Of a DNA stretch of 64,000 nucleotides, positions 21,861 through 34,363 are shown piece by piece. The translations under genes and the position numbers were made by a program. The first letter of the stretch is position 1. Every line of letters starts with the position of its first letter. Source of the DNA: Astrocystis sublimbata (Eukaryota; Ascomycota; Sordariomycetes; Xylariales; Xylariaceae); the NCBI GenBank assembly GCA_022453515.1, contig JAJNNY010000029.1, forward strand, positions 1 to 64,000, in the 5' to 3' direction. The notes beneath the pieces were generated by a model. The model was not told the origin of the DNA, did no database searches, and saw nothing but the letters and a program-made list of their open reading frames with translations.

Positions 21861-23471
21861 CTATTGCGTAAGCTCTGTGTGGTTTTTGGAAAGCAGAGCA
21901 CTGTCAATCTCGCGGCAGACTGTCTCGACTTTATCAGCAAAGAGGTCATCAACCCAAATGACACCCCTGACTACATCGAGAGCCTGCACGCTAGAAGTGA
22001 AGCCCGCACTCTCCATAATGCTAACAATCGCCAAGACATGCCAGTCGCGGCGAGCACTCTCCTGTCCCAAAGCCGCGATGGTATGCGCCCAGAGGTTAAG
22101 CTCGGGAACAACAGCCCAATCGACGTGCGGAATCCGCGATATCTCCCCGAAGTCGTCGAGGTGTCTACGCAATTCAAACGCCGGGCCGCCAAACTTGGCC
22201 TTGAGCGACGCGAGGAAAATGAGCGCACTTCGTCTAAAGGCTTCCCGTGCGGCGGTGCCTGAGTATTCTTGACTCGAAGGATCGTTTGGTAGCGCGCGGC
22301 CCTCTAGAGAAAGGACTTTGTGGAGCGCAGGGCCCAGCAGCCGTGCGGCCGTCACATCGTCTACCCAGAATCCGGGTTTCTGGCAGTGCTGGTTGACGTA
22401 GCTGGCTACGGCAGCTGTTGCTTGGAGGGCGTCTTGCACATCGCCCAAGTATGGACACCTCTTGTCCCAGGAGTCTATGAGCAGTTTAAGGTATGTGGTG
22501 TCGCTTTTTGTGTCGATATTGGTGATTGAGCCTTGAGGGATGCGGAAATATGGGCGGCTGTTCCGGTATGATGCTCCTGAGAGGTCGTGCCTTTGGGTCC
22601 TCAGCGAATAATACTTTGTAATGCGAGCAAGTTATTGGCCTACCATATTATCATGAATCGAAGAATGGGGTCGGTGATCTCGTCAATACCTCCTATGCCA
22701 TCGACGAGACGTTTCAACCCCTGTAAGTGGATTTCCTGCCGAGTGAAGTTGCCGATCGAGGACTTCAAGCTTTGTCAGAAAAGAAAGGACATTTGGTATT
22801 GAGAGAAGTGAGAAGATCGTACATCATGGCATATGAAGCCGCTAATGGCAGTGATCAGCCCCTGCGTGCTTCCGTCGTTCGGACTGGCCAAGCGCTTGGC
22901 AATAGATTGCAGTGACAATGTGTACCACTTCATAGCCTCAACGCTTGTGCTGAATTCGGGCTTTGCATCACCAGGCTTCATGTTCTTGTATAATACGGCA
23001 TTGGCTAGCGTGATGTAGCAGGCGGCGGCATCGCTCAACCCGATGGTCGATAACCATACATAGCCAAATGGACGGTACGAATCCTGCGCTTGCGTAAATA
23101 CTGTCGTTGCATCATCAGCTTCTTTTTCTCGGAACGTCATCGGTTAATATCACAAAGCTATTAAATACAGGAGCCTTACAGAATCGCGCCAGGCTCCTCC
23201 GCTCTTCATCCATCTCGATCGGGAACACGAAGTCGCTTAACTGGCACTCGTCCAATGGGCTTGATACGAGAGCCTGATCATGCTCCCCTAGACTCTTGGA
23301 CTTAGGTGCAGACACTGCCACCGAAGAATTTCTCGCTATATTCGTCTCGCCGCTTGTCTTTGGCTTTCGACGTGCCTTGCCGATATCCTTCATGACATGA
23401 CGACGAACCCTCGTCGCGTGTTTCTTTTCGTCGCCGGGCTGGCCCACATTGACGAACTCAAATTGGGTCAT
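21861..23471 (-). CDS. Fungal_trans_2-type transcription regulator, no N-terminal zinc cluster
   Basis: Four exons on the minus strand (23180-23471, 22823-23118, 22644-22762, 21861-22599) give 481 residues. The N-terminus reads MTQFEFVNVG and then ATRVRRHVMKDIGKARR, the basic start typical of a large fungal family carrying the PF11951-like regulator domain but lacking the Zn2Cys6 motif. The middle (GLITAISGFICHD, HLQGLKRLVDGIGGI, DPILRFMIIW) and the C-terminal helical part agree with that family. Two introns use AAG acceptors and the last a GAG acceptor, so those borders are less certain, but every junction keeps phase. It is likely a nuclear regulator; DNA binding is not demonstrated by sequence. 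Nothing in the neighbourhood suggests a target pathway. Confidence 0.65.
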
Positions 23472-24156
23472 TTTTCAATGACTGATTAAATCAATTGATG
23501 AGAACTAAAGTTCAACAGAATAGCTAATGAGCTTAGGCAATGCTTACACACTCCAAGATATTTGGGCTGTTTAAACTTATCAGTATGCCAAACCAAGATG
23601 CTACGGCAACAATTAAGGGTAGTGTATCGTTAAATTCTCACCTGCTGTTACATAGCTTGAGAAGCAGCTGATAAGCCAACATTACATCAATGCTTAACTG
23701 TTAAGGTGACCGGTGAGAGGATTCCTCAAGTGGATGAATTTACGGACCTAAACTAAGTGATTACTTAAGAAGCCAATGCTTACTAATATCATTAGACTGC
23801 TCTGCTGATGGGGGACGCTGGCGCCTCGAAACCATTTCATTTTTAAAATGAAACATTCACTGCCATCTTATAGATACTCTATTGAACCCTGTTCGAGGCT
23901 ATTACTCGCACTCACTAGTAACAGTTGGTCACTCAATCCACAGCAACAACCGCTCAGGCATGTCGTATAAAGACTCATGATATTCGTCAGACACATACGT
24001 TGTGTAGAAAAGCCCCGATGTATAAGTACATACATACATACATCCTTCTAAACTACCGTCCCAGTATTGAAAAGCGTGATAGCAGTAGACCATATCTACT
24101 AACCATCCCTCTCACTCCTCCACCCCATCTGTGTGCACCACTATCTCACCTCCCCT
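23472..24156. other. Intergenic
   Basis: No gene seen. A short CATA microsatellite lies at about 24026-24044. Confidence 0.55.
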
Positions 24157-25582
24157 CTAGTTACGGAGGGCCTGGCGAGCACGGACACCGGCAATGCCGC
24201 GCTTGGCAACACCGGCGTTGGCGGCAATGCACTCCTTCTGCTGGGCATCGCAGTCGGCGACGCTGATGGTGGAGTCGGCACCGCTGTTGGCGGCGTTGGC
24301 GCACTGGTTCTTCTGGACGTCGCAGGCGCGCTGGACGGCGGCGCCGGCGTTCTGGAAGCTGTCGCCGTTGACGCTGAAGGGGCGGTCGCTGCCGGCGTCC
24401 TCAGCAATGGGGATGGGGGCGGCGCCGACCTGGCCGTTGAACACGTTTACGTTGGCAGCGGCACCGACGGCAGGGGCAGCCTTGTCGTCACCGGCGGCCG
24501 GGGGAGGAGGAGGGGCGGCCTTGTCGTCGCCAGCGGGAGGGGGAGGGGGGGCGGTGGCGTTGTCACCGGCCGCAGGAGGCAGGATGCACTCGGCAGGAGG
24601 CGGGGGCGCGACCTCGTCCTTGTCGTCCTCCTTGTCGTCCTTGTCATCAGCGTCGGCGGCACCACCGGCGGCGGCAACGGCCTCGTCGATCTCATCGGGA
24701 GTGGCGTCCTCGACGAGCAGGTTCTGGGTGAAAATGCAACCCTCCTCATCATCATCATCGTCGCAAGTGTTTCCAGCGCCGGTCTGGTCGCCGATCTGTG
24801 ATTATACTGGTCAGCAACGAGAGCACAGTCGAGAGGGAGCTGAATCGTTTCTTACCTCACCGGGCTCGAAGGTGCCGGACTGGAGGGCAAGCTGAGGGTC
24901 AGCGCCAATAGCAGCCAGCTGGACAGCCAAGTCGAGCGTGATCTGCTTGTTGATGGCGGCGGCACCGTCGGAGGCGGGGTCCTGGTGCTGAGTAAGGGCC
25001 GCAATCTCGGGGTTGGTGGCGGTCTCGTTGCAGATGACCGAAGCCAGACCAACGGAGCCAGTGTTGCGTTCCTATTATGGCAGGAATTAGAAGCGTGTAT
25101 CTTGACAAGTGCACCGCGGTTTCAACCACAGCAGGAAGTGGAACATACGATGGCACGGAAGATCAACGCATTGGTCATTCCCTCGACATCAGCGGCCTCC
25201 TTGGCGTTGGTGAAAGCCTGGTCGGCAACGTGCTGCTGGAGGCAGTCGAGGTTCTCGACGAGACCGGCACCATCGGCGGCAGCGGCGTTGCCGAGGAGAG
25301 CGAAGACGGGGTCGTCGATCTTCTCAACGTTGTTCAGGTTGAGAGCCTCGCCGACACCAGTCAGGAACTTCTCGTGAGAGTGCTCCTCTGTTCACACCAT
25401 GTTAGCTCCATATCTCTGTCTAGCTGGCGGAGTTCGCCGTTGGCATGGCTCGACTTACGGGGAACTTCACGTCGGAACTTGGCCGAGGCACGGGTGGCCT
25501 TGCGGGAAACGCGCACGGCGTCGGGGCGGGCAGATGCCACACCCACCATCACCAACATCGCAGTACTAGTTGTGAACTTCAT
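24157..25582 (-). CDS. Secreted proline-rich protein with Cys-containing C-terminal domain
   Basis: Four exons on the minus strand (25459-25582, 25149-25387, 24856-25071, 24157-24795) give 405 residues; junctions use GTAAGT, GTATGT, GTAAGA donors and CAG/TAG acceptors. Residues 1-18 (MKFTTSTAMLVMVGVASA) form a signal peptide, followed by a basic stretch that may be a pro-region (RKATRASAKFRR). The central part contains an acidic run (DDDDDEEG) and two copies of an AGDDKAAPPPPPA-like unit. The C-terminus (VNVFNGQVGAAP, RPFSVNGDSFQN, CDVQKNQCANAANSG, CDAQQKECIAA) matches a domain found in many fungal secreted cell-wall-associated proteins. It probably ends up at the cell wall or outside the cell. 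No catalytic motif is seen. The gene is much more GC-rich than its flanks. Confidence 0.75.
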
Positions 25583-28076
25583 CTTGAAGGTAGTTTTTAG
25601 GTATAACGATCGGAAAGGATCCACACAAAAAACAAGAAGATTATAAATGTCGTGCAAAGAAGGTCCGGCCTAAAGAGTGTTTAGAATTGAATAGTTCCCA
25701 GAACTGGAGTCGAGAAAAAGAACGGAAGGTGTGAGATGGAGACACTTGGTCGATGGTGATGAGAAGAGAGAGGATAATAGAAGTCTTGTGAGATAGTCTC
25801 TGCCGTCCATATATACAACTCGCGATCCAACACCCTCGACGATGCCAAGTCCCTCAAGCCTCCCACGTTTATCTTGATGCGTCTGTATGGGGCACGCCAG
25901 CGCGGCCCTCGTCTGATTTCTTGCCATATGAACTGCTAGGGTCAACTTCAGATGATGTCTCGTAGGCTGGCAGATGGCCCTGGCTCGTAAGCAGGCGCCC
26001 CTTGCTCTGTAGATCTGCGTCCAAGATGGACTGGAGGTGCATGGGGCGGGCGGGCCATCTGGTGCTTGATTCGAGAGACCATCGTGTGGAAGGCCATCGG
26101 CTTCGCAGCGAGCCGATATAAGATGTTGTTCAAGGGGTGACCGTTAAGATACCCGCTTGCGTTGAAGTAATGATGCGTTCAAGGTAGAGAGCAAGGGGCC
26201 CGCTCCGCTCCCTGTTTGATCCATCGCATGGGTGAGCAAGTTGGTAAATGCCTACTCCATCTCCAGTATGAATGAACTCTTCAGACTGCTGCTAATCACT
26301 GGTCGAGCCAGTCGATCCCTTCAATTCTGCAATCGATTACTACTGTATAAACATCTATGAGAAGCATGGGCTGGGCTGGGCTGGACTTGATGCTGGACTG
26401 GACAGTATCACGTCGCTGACCTCGAAGTTCCACAACGTTGTCGTCGTCGACGTCCCATCTTGACATTGGAACAATGACAGATCGCGTGGCTTCTGCCTAG
26501 CGCAACACAGCGTTCGGCACTGACAAGCAATGACATCTGTCGTCGAACAAACACACCTATTAGCGCCTCGTCTACTTGCCCCGGGTCTTGAGACCACGGA
26601 GGTTGAAGATGAGACGGCTAATCTAACCCTATGTGTCTCAGCCTGTCGACAGGCCGCACACTGCAGGTAGGCGAGGCAGGGGTGAGCGTCTCTCAACCGA
26701 ATTCCCGCGCTATGCTATATCGAATTGGATGCTCGGATGTCAAGCAGGGATCAGAGTGTTTCTTGACAGAAATGCGGATACACTGTTCCTCCCAAGTTAA
26801 ACAGGGCCCTGCCCAAAACAAGCAGCGGGATCGAATATTCGACGCCCCAAGCTCTCGCTGCAAATCACGACCCCAGAATGAGATGATGTGACCGAAGTCC
26901 AGATCCTGCTAGTACACCTACCTACTGTACTAGGCTCGCTAGGTACCTAGATAGCTTTCAGTGGAGGAGATGAACAGGTTGGCCCAAGTTCGGCCCAAGA
27001 TCCTGGGGACGTTGCTTGGCAAAGTGTTGATTAGAGTTGCAAGCCCACATGTCATGTTTCGACTTGCGGAATAGCGGCCCGAACGCATCGCGTTGACGCT
27101 TTTACGTTTGCTGTGAATCGTGATGCGTAATCGTAGACCCATGGATCCCAATTTCGCGTATCTTTTTAGTGCTACCATACGGTAGTGATGTGAGTGATAA
27201 ACTGCAGCAACCAGGGGTTGACCGTACTGTTGGTATTATGGCTAGCATCTCTCTCTCTATGCCACTCAAAGTGTCAAAAGTCGAAATGGCATAACCGTGG
27301 TAAAAACTCTCAGGTGACATGTATCTGTAGATTTTGAACAAAGGGACTTCATGTATTTACTTACATACCCGAGCATACCTAACCTACATCGGCCAGAACT
27401 CGATTACCCAATCTCGCCAATGAATCCTCAAGCAGGTCACTCGGAACCATAGTCTATGCGAATTCGACAACCGCAGTGTTTCGCAGTCGTTGTCATCTTT
27501 TTGAGGGCCAATGATGAGCTTTCGAATGTGCCGTGCGAATCCTGCCAAGTCAGATCTCACATTCGCAAGATTCGAATACTACTTAACTTATAGATGATAT
27601 CGAATAGGATCGGCGCTCGAAACGCCATAGAAGTCTGGTACCGAGATTCGGGAATGCTTTCTATCCGGTGTGAGGCGCCACCATTTACCTACGCATCCTG
27701 CAGGTCTGTCAAGGCTGTTGGAAAACATCGTCCGTTCCAATGGGATGGTAAGAATTCATCCCGTCTTGTCTCACTCGCCATATTGACTCACTGACAGATC
27801 CCCTCGAGTCTTGCTGGCCATGACGTCTCTAGTCGTCTCACCGAATTACTCGAAACACAGAACACGCCAACTGAATGATCAAGAATCGTTTGAATCAGGT
27901 GCAATGATCTTTGTTCCACTTGACATATATTGTTTTGTACAGTTTTGGCGGATACCAAAGAAAAGTCTAGAGAATGCGTTGCGAATGCTACCATCTCGCC
28001 GTGTCTATCCCATTCGATTAACGGGAGAGGCTCACCACCAGCCCCCGCCAGAGTCTAGTTATTCGTACAGCACGCT
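25583..28076. other. Intergenic, 2.5 kb, no supported gene
   Basis: Upstream of the secreted-protein gene and downstream of rip1. Several frames of 60-110 codons exist but none reads like a known protein or has convincing splice partners. Confidence 0.5.
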
Positions 28077-29144
28077 TTAACCGATGATCAGCTTGCCCTC
28101 CTCGGGGAAGTCGTATTCGGGGATTTCGAGGTTGAGAGGAGCAGGGCCCTTCCTTATACGTCCAGAGATGTCGTAGTGAGAACCGTGGCAGGGGCAGAAC
28201 CAGCCGCCGTAGTCGCCGGCCTCGCCAATAGGGACACAACCAAGATGTGTGCAGACACCTGCGGTAGGCGCCTCAGGTCAGTATACAGCTTACGGTCACA
28301 GTCGACACAGCTTGGGTATAATGCGACGAAGCGGCATTGCGTCCCAAAATAGAACAAAACAAGTATAGCGTACCCAGCATGATCAACCATTCGGGCTGTT
28401 TTACACGGTCCTCATCGGCCTGGGGATCTCGCAGGGAGGCAACGTTGACCTTATTGGCCTCGTCGACCTCGGCGGATGTGCGGTGTCGGATGAAGACGGG
28501 CTTTCCTCTCCACTTGATGATGACGTTCTTGCCCTCGGGGATCGCGTTGAGGTCGACCTCGACCTTGGCCATGGCCAAGACGTCGGCGGAGGCGGACATG
28601 TTCTTCAGGAATTCTGCGTGCGAAAGGCGATGTTAGTTTGTATCCAGCAACTTGCGACTTGCGAGGCTTATGGCGTAGGTAACCAATCATGGCGAGAGTG
28701 GCCGGCGATGGTGCAATTGGCGATCTGGCGGCCTAGCGGCTCTTCCCGTCCATGATAAAAACCATCAACCATCATCAATTCGCAACCATCCCGAACCACT
28801 CTCATGACCCATGTCGCATCATCGGCTCGACTGGTGCAGGATTGTGCGGTGACTTTGTACGGACCCTGGACGGTGGACTTGGCGCCGGCGGCGGTGATGG
28901 CCCCCATGGTGCCGACCATGAAGTAGGAGAAGAGCAGGTTCGTGTTGGAGGCGCCCTTGTTGAGGTAGTGGCTGAAGTCGGGGATCTTGGTGCTTTTGGA
29001 GTAGTCGCCCTTGAAGGGACTGGAGTAGGAGCCGGCGGCGTCGAGCTGTGCGGTGGTGGAGAGCGTGCGAGCGGCATTCAGGCAGGTAGCGGATCGCGAG
29101 GCTCCGCGTGCGAGGGCACGGGAGGCGATGGAGAGAGAAGCCAT
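28077..29144 (-). CDS. rip1: Rieske iron-sulfur subunit of cytochrome bc1 complex
   Basis: Three exons on the minus strand (28865-29144, 28374-28613, 28077-28258) give 233 residues, as expected for fungal Rip1. Donors are GTCCGT and GTACGC, acceptors CAG. The first ~30 residues ([18 protein letters not shown]) are a mitochondrial targeting sequence. A single membrane anchor follows ([20 protein letters not shown]), then the hinge ([19 protein letters not shown]). The Rieske motifs CTHLGC and CPCHGSHYD hold the two Cys and two His ligands of the 2Fe-2S cluster. The protein sits in the inner mitochondrial membrane and passes electrons from ubiquinol to cytochrome c1. A CCAAT box lies about 285 bp upstream. 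Confidence 0.96.
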
Positions 29145-29937
29145 GGCGGCGGTGCGGTTCGATGGATCGCAATCGGAAGTGGTCGTCGAAGGGGGGTCGG
29201 GCGAGGTGAGGCGGACTGGCGACGATGAGCTTGAGGTCTTTTTCCTGCGGACCAGTAAAACAGGTCGGCATGTAGGTAACCTAGGTAGTAAGCCACAGCG
29301 CACCACAGGCTCACAGCGCAGTGCGCACCACACCTGGGCAGCTTGGGCATAGCGCCTCCCAGCCCTGGAGAGCCTAGGTACCGCCTGCACCCGACACCCG
29401 CAGATGCTGACGAAATCGGACCCATCTGATTGGCTACCTGCGCGGTGCATGGACCACCCGCAGCATCGGCCACCAAATCACGTGGGAGCCATTGTGCATT
29501 ACGATACGGACCAAAGGGACGACTCGGGCAAGCCATGGCCCATGCCTAAGTACATCATACCACTTACAGAGAGTACCGGTGCCGGCTGACTAACCTCCAC
29601 TTGACCTTCATCTGCTTGGTACTAAGATACTCATTTCATATGAGATCAAAGTAGAAGATGAAGTAGAAGGTGAATATTCAACTACCTAATGAATAAGAGA
29701 TTGAGCGGTGGGGTAGTAGAGGTATTTTCATGTTGTTGGTTTTGCACCAAGGTAAGTCTCATAGGGCAGCGCCATAAACATACTACCCCCATCTAATCGA
29801 ACTTTTCTTATTTGATGACCAATATCACTCGTTTGGGAGGTTACGATAAGGTATGGTAAGTAAACAGGTAGACTCAATTACATGCGCATCCATACATATA
29901 TCCGAACGCCTCATACGTCGTCGCGTGTTGTCCGTCG
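29145..29937. other. rip1 upstream region
   Basis: Between rip1 and the 3' end of the DDB1 gene. Contains the CCAAT box and an E-box-like CACGTG (29479-29484). No gene seen. Confidence 0.5.
29425..29436 (-). promoter_or_regulatory. Candidate CCAAT (HAP complex) box of rip1
   Basis: On the minus strand the sequence reads AGCCAATCAGAT, close to the extended CCAAT consensus bound by the fungal HAP/CBF complex, which drives respiratory genes. It points toward rip1 and lies about 285 bp before its ATG. Binding is inferred. Confidence 0.4.
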
Positions 29938-32900
29938 TTAGTGCATGCGCTTCAGCTCCTCTACCAGATTCCTCATGGCTTCCGCATTTGGACCCAATCC
30001 TTGGCATATTGTCTCCTGATGACTTTCGTCAAGGTCCAGGAACCGCTCGATGAGCTCACCGTCGATGAAGCGGAACGGTCCATCAGACTCGCGCTCCTCG
30101 TTGCGGAATGACCGATACTTGGAGAATTCTATGCTCCCAGTGGTCTCTACAACATCGGCGAGCTTCGTCTGGAACCGGATTAAGAGGTCTTGATACTTAG
30201 GCGAGACCAGTCCGAACAGATACACACCTCCCTCGACCTGTGTGAAATAACAATTAGCCAAAACAATAATAATCGAAACATCCGCGTTCTCGCTATTCAG
30301 TTGGAAAGAACTTACCGTGCCAATGAATGCCTTCGGTACGATGATGGCATTAGGGCTCGCATCGACAGTGACTTCGCGTATCTTGTTGGCCATTTCTCCC
30401 AGGTTAATCTCGCTTGTGACCTCCATCCTCCGCTTATCCTCTTCCGTGACACCCGCCTGGTTCTTGCGCAGCACCATGAGGTTTCCCTGGGTATCCGCTT
30501 CTAACCACGCATCCCCCCACTCAGCCCCCTCGATATGACACAAGGCCGTGGCCCAATAAGCCTGGTAGTGCCTCGATACTTCTGTCAGCTTTGCCGGCTG
30601 CCCATCGACTGCAGGCGTAAACTCGACCAGACTCATCGACTTCATCAAGTCGGCGATAGCTATGGTGTTATCCTTGACTACCAAATCAATCGGATATGTA
30701 GCCGGTCTGTAAGATGCAAGTTTCTTCACCGCGGCAGAGGTGGAAGATGTCTCCGTATATGAGTAGACGATGACTGTCTTAGCCAACGCAGCAACGATCT
30801 TGTCTCCCATGACTGCGAGGGCCCTGCATGCCCCCTTAAGCTGCCGGCTAGTGACCAGATACGGTTCTCTCTCGCTGTCAATGCCAAGTACAAGAATTCG
30901 ACCCCTTTTGTCGTCGTGTGCAGTAGGCGCCTGCCCGTCATCGAGGTAGCTGGTGCCTACTATAAACCTCTCGACTCGGCTTCCGTAGGAATCTAACAGA
31001 TCTGCGCGGATGACGGCCTCCACCATTTCGACCCGAGGAGAGCTGTCGAAAAAAAAGGCTTTCCCGAGTTGCTTGAATATAACCTCATCTACGAGCTTGA
31101 AGGAACTGATGACGACTTCTTCATTATTTTTCACCTCTCTCTGGAAGCAACCCAGGCCAAAGGCCCGCTCGGATCGCGAGTAGGCAATTCGCCGGACAGT
31201 CTCACCCATCGGCAGGGGATTGACATGTGTGCGGCGTTCGTTGTCTATGCTTGAAATCTTGACTTCTTTGTCGGTGGCCACTACAATCGAGTCTGGAAAA
31301 GCCTCTGCGTCGAAGGCACAAACGCAAACCGCGTCGTCAGATGTGACGGCTGAATAGACAATGCGACCTTCCGAGCCGTAAATGAGACTAGGTATCTCGC
31401 TTGTTGAAAAGAGGTTGTATGTGCCATCTCCTTGAGGGAGGAGCTGTAGTTTCGCATGGCGCGTGCCTACAACTACCATCTTTCGACCCGAGGGGGAAAA
31501 GTCTTCTTCGGAAATGTTGAAAGTGGTGACAAAACCATCTTCCATTGCAATGAACAAAGTCGGACCGGATACCTCCGGCGGAAGAACCTGTGCTAGTGCA
31601 ATATCAAGCGGTACCGATGCGTGATCATCCTTTCGTCTCAGGTCCACACCGTGTCGAGGCTCTAGCGTTTCAACGTCGATGATGGATACAGAACCGGACT
31701 TCCAAAAGCCTACAACGCCGATACTGGGGTACTGCGGTGGCAAATGAATACTGACAACTTGATCCGAGTCACCGAGATCGTTTTGTCCCATCTTAATAAG
31801 ATCCTGTTCAATGCGGAGAGATATCAATACTCGGCCGTTGACTGAAAGGACTACCCATTGGTCGCTTGCCGATACGTTCGTAATTTCTCCTTCGGCTGGT
31901 CGCCAGGTTGATATTGCTACGCCACTCTCCAGATCGATGAGCAGCACACTGCTCGGTGTCGCCTGGAGTATCCGATTATGTGATAAATTCAAGACGGAAA
32001 GGGTTGGCTCGGAGAGCACGAGACCCTTGAACTCTTCCAGTTCTTCAATATTGCCAGTCGCGTCAAAGAGAAACACTCTCGTTTCCATCAACAGGGACAC
32101 AATTAAGGTGTCGGTCTTTGCCGCGCCATAAGACTTTAGCGAGAATAACGAGCGAACATTTTCCATGGCGTCCAGTACTCCTATGTCGTCGAGGCCAACA
32201 CCACTCCGGACGCTCCGTAGACTTCCATCTTTGTGCACACCACTCCCAGTAACAATTCTTGCTTGTCCGGAAGAGTATTCATTCGACGTCTGGCCTTCGC
32301 CTTCTCGATTCCCCATGTCCATGATTGTGAGATCAAGTATCGGCGCTATGTTTGGTAGAACCTGTATCAGCTCTATAACGCCCTGGCTCACGTCGACCTG
32401 GAACACTTGTGAATCGCCATAATGAGATCCTACAAAAAGCGTGGTGCCGCCCACGAACACGAGACAGCTCGGCCTTGAGATCGTGCCAATCTTCCTCATT
32501 TGCATGTCGGTCACAACGACTCCGTCGAGGAGGATCTCGAGGAGCCAAAGATTCCCGTAGTCATCGCCGACGAAGTAGTGCGAAACGTCGTATTCAGCCC
32601 AAGCGACAAAGATCGAGGCCTCTGCAAGAGCTGTCTCGACCTTTTTCTTCGCGGCATCGTCGTAGTAGAGGATTCTTGTTTCGCCAAGCACGATCAGACC
32701 CCCTAATTGAGCACGCGCTGAGGCAGCGTTCCGGCTCAGATATCGCTTCTGGTCCTCTTTGCCTTTTGAGACAGGGATGAGGAGGGCAGAGCCGGGGTCC
32801 TCGATCTCCATGCGCTCGATCTGGTCTCGCAATTCGAACCTCGATACTTCGGTGTTCTTGTCGTCGGTAAACAAGCGATAGGTGACGAGATGGCAGTCGG

Positions 32901-33544
32901 GGTTTTCGGTTCGAGTCTGGTAGAGGAAAGCAATCTTGGGGTGGCCGGTCTCGACATGAAGAAAGCTGGCGCACTTCATGAAAAGCTCGGATATGCGGAC
33001 CTGGTCGGTCCAGTCCAAGTGCTTGGGTCCGTTCTTCTTGGACGAGTGCATACGCAGTATGTTGATGACACCCTCCCACAGCAGCACGACCATGAAGCGG
33101 CCGGTGGGGTCAACAATGCACTTGTCCTGGCTTTGCGAATCGCGCATGTGCCGCTCGTATATGTCGAAGAACATCTCGATGGTGTCGAGCCTTCCCTTGT
33201 CCGAGTCCCAGCCAACAGTGAAGTATTGGAACCTGTCGGTGCCGACGAAAAGCAGGTCGGTGTCGGCATCGCGCGGCCGCAGCCGCTGCAGCATTGAAAC
33301 GGTGCCATTGATGTAGTGGGTGTTCGTGTGGGACAGGAGCCCAGTATCTTCAATTTTCCATATCTCGAGACGGTTCGTCTTGCTGCATGCTTGCTACATT
33401 CAGTACATGATAGTTGCAGGAGCAAGCTGGAGGTCATAGGCTCACTTACGCTACAACCAAGCACTCGGGCTCGCTGGGAAACAGGTCGAGGCGGATCGCA
33501 TGGCGGACACTGTTAGGCCTATGAATCGGCGCTATATATGCCAT
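29938..33544 (-). CDS. ddb1: DDB1, UV-damaged DNA-binding protein 1
   Basis: Three exons on the minus strand (33450-33544, 30316-33382, 29938-30237) give 1153 residues, close to DDB1 in other eukaryotes. The start MAYIAPIHRPNSVRHAIRLD is the canonical DDB1 N-terminus, and LLFVGTDRFQYFTVGWD, GTISRPSCLVFV, ESGSVSIIDVETLE-like and APKAFIGTVEGGVYLFG follow in the expected order of three beta-propellers and a C-terminal helical domain ending in NLVEELKRMH. DDB1 is the adaptor of CUL4 ubiquitin ligases and part of UV-damage recognition, and in filamentous fungi also of heterochromatin formation. The second intron (30238-30315) is 78 bp and stop-free in frame, so a retained form would add 26 residues. 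Confidence 0.93.
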
Positions 33545-34363
33545 GCTGAGAAGTTTCGCATGGCTCGTACCTTAAGTCGACAAACTCAAAAGCTGCCAGA
33601 TATTGGAGGGGTGTCTTGTTCAGGTACGGGGCTAGGTATTTTGAGGTTGCTAAGTTGGATCCAATGATGATGATGTATGTGCCTGCATCCTTTGGCTCAA
33701 GGGTGCTCTACAGTATGTACAGAGATGCGCACCTACCCACCCATAGGTAAAGTATGCAGCTGTAATGGACCGGCGATAAGCAAACGCCGACGCCTGAACA
33801 AGCAGGTACCTAAGTACCTACGGACGGGTATGACACCAATAATGGGCAGGTGCGGTGACCTTTTGAGACATTCGTAGTTGCGTTTGTTTACAAGCTCATC
33901 GTTTCGAAATGTGCAGTTGGGTTGAGTATGCGCATGCTTGTTAAAGTACAGTTAGGCAACTAACAATAAAACTCGCGAATTGCTCAAGACTCAACTGGGG
34001 TTTGTTCGGTACCTAGATTAGGTACTACGTCTCCACCAGTGACTAAACCCAGGCACCCAGGTATATCCAGGTATCTCCAAGAAGCTATGATTGGAGCTTT
34101 GAAGGTAGTTTCACATAGATGTCAACAGTGAAAGTCTTCACGTAATATACCTAAATAGTACTAAGGTAGTTGTGAGTTTCGATTCTTAACGGGTTGCATG
34201 GTATGTCTATAACTCCTGATTTACATTTGCCTTAGCCGGCGAGTGAGGCACATCTTCAATCCACTTCAATCACAAATCCATCATTAAATCTCACTCTCAT
34301 GGAACTAGGCACCCGCATCATACCTTAGCACTGGGCACCCAACAACTAATTATCCTTCCTCAC
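33545..34363. other. Divergent intergenic region
   Basis: Upstream region shared by DDB1 (minus) and the ankyrin gene (plus). Several TACCTA/TAGGTA words lie at 33803-33818 and 34009-34025. No gene seen. Confidence 0.5.
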
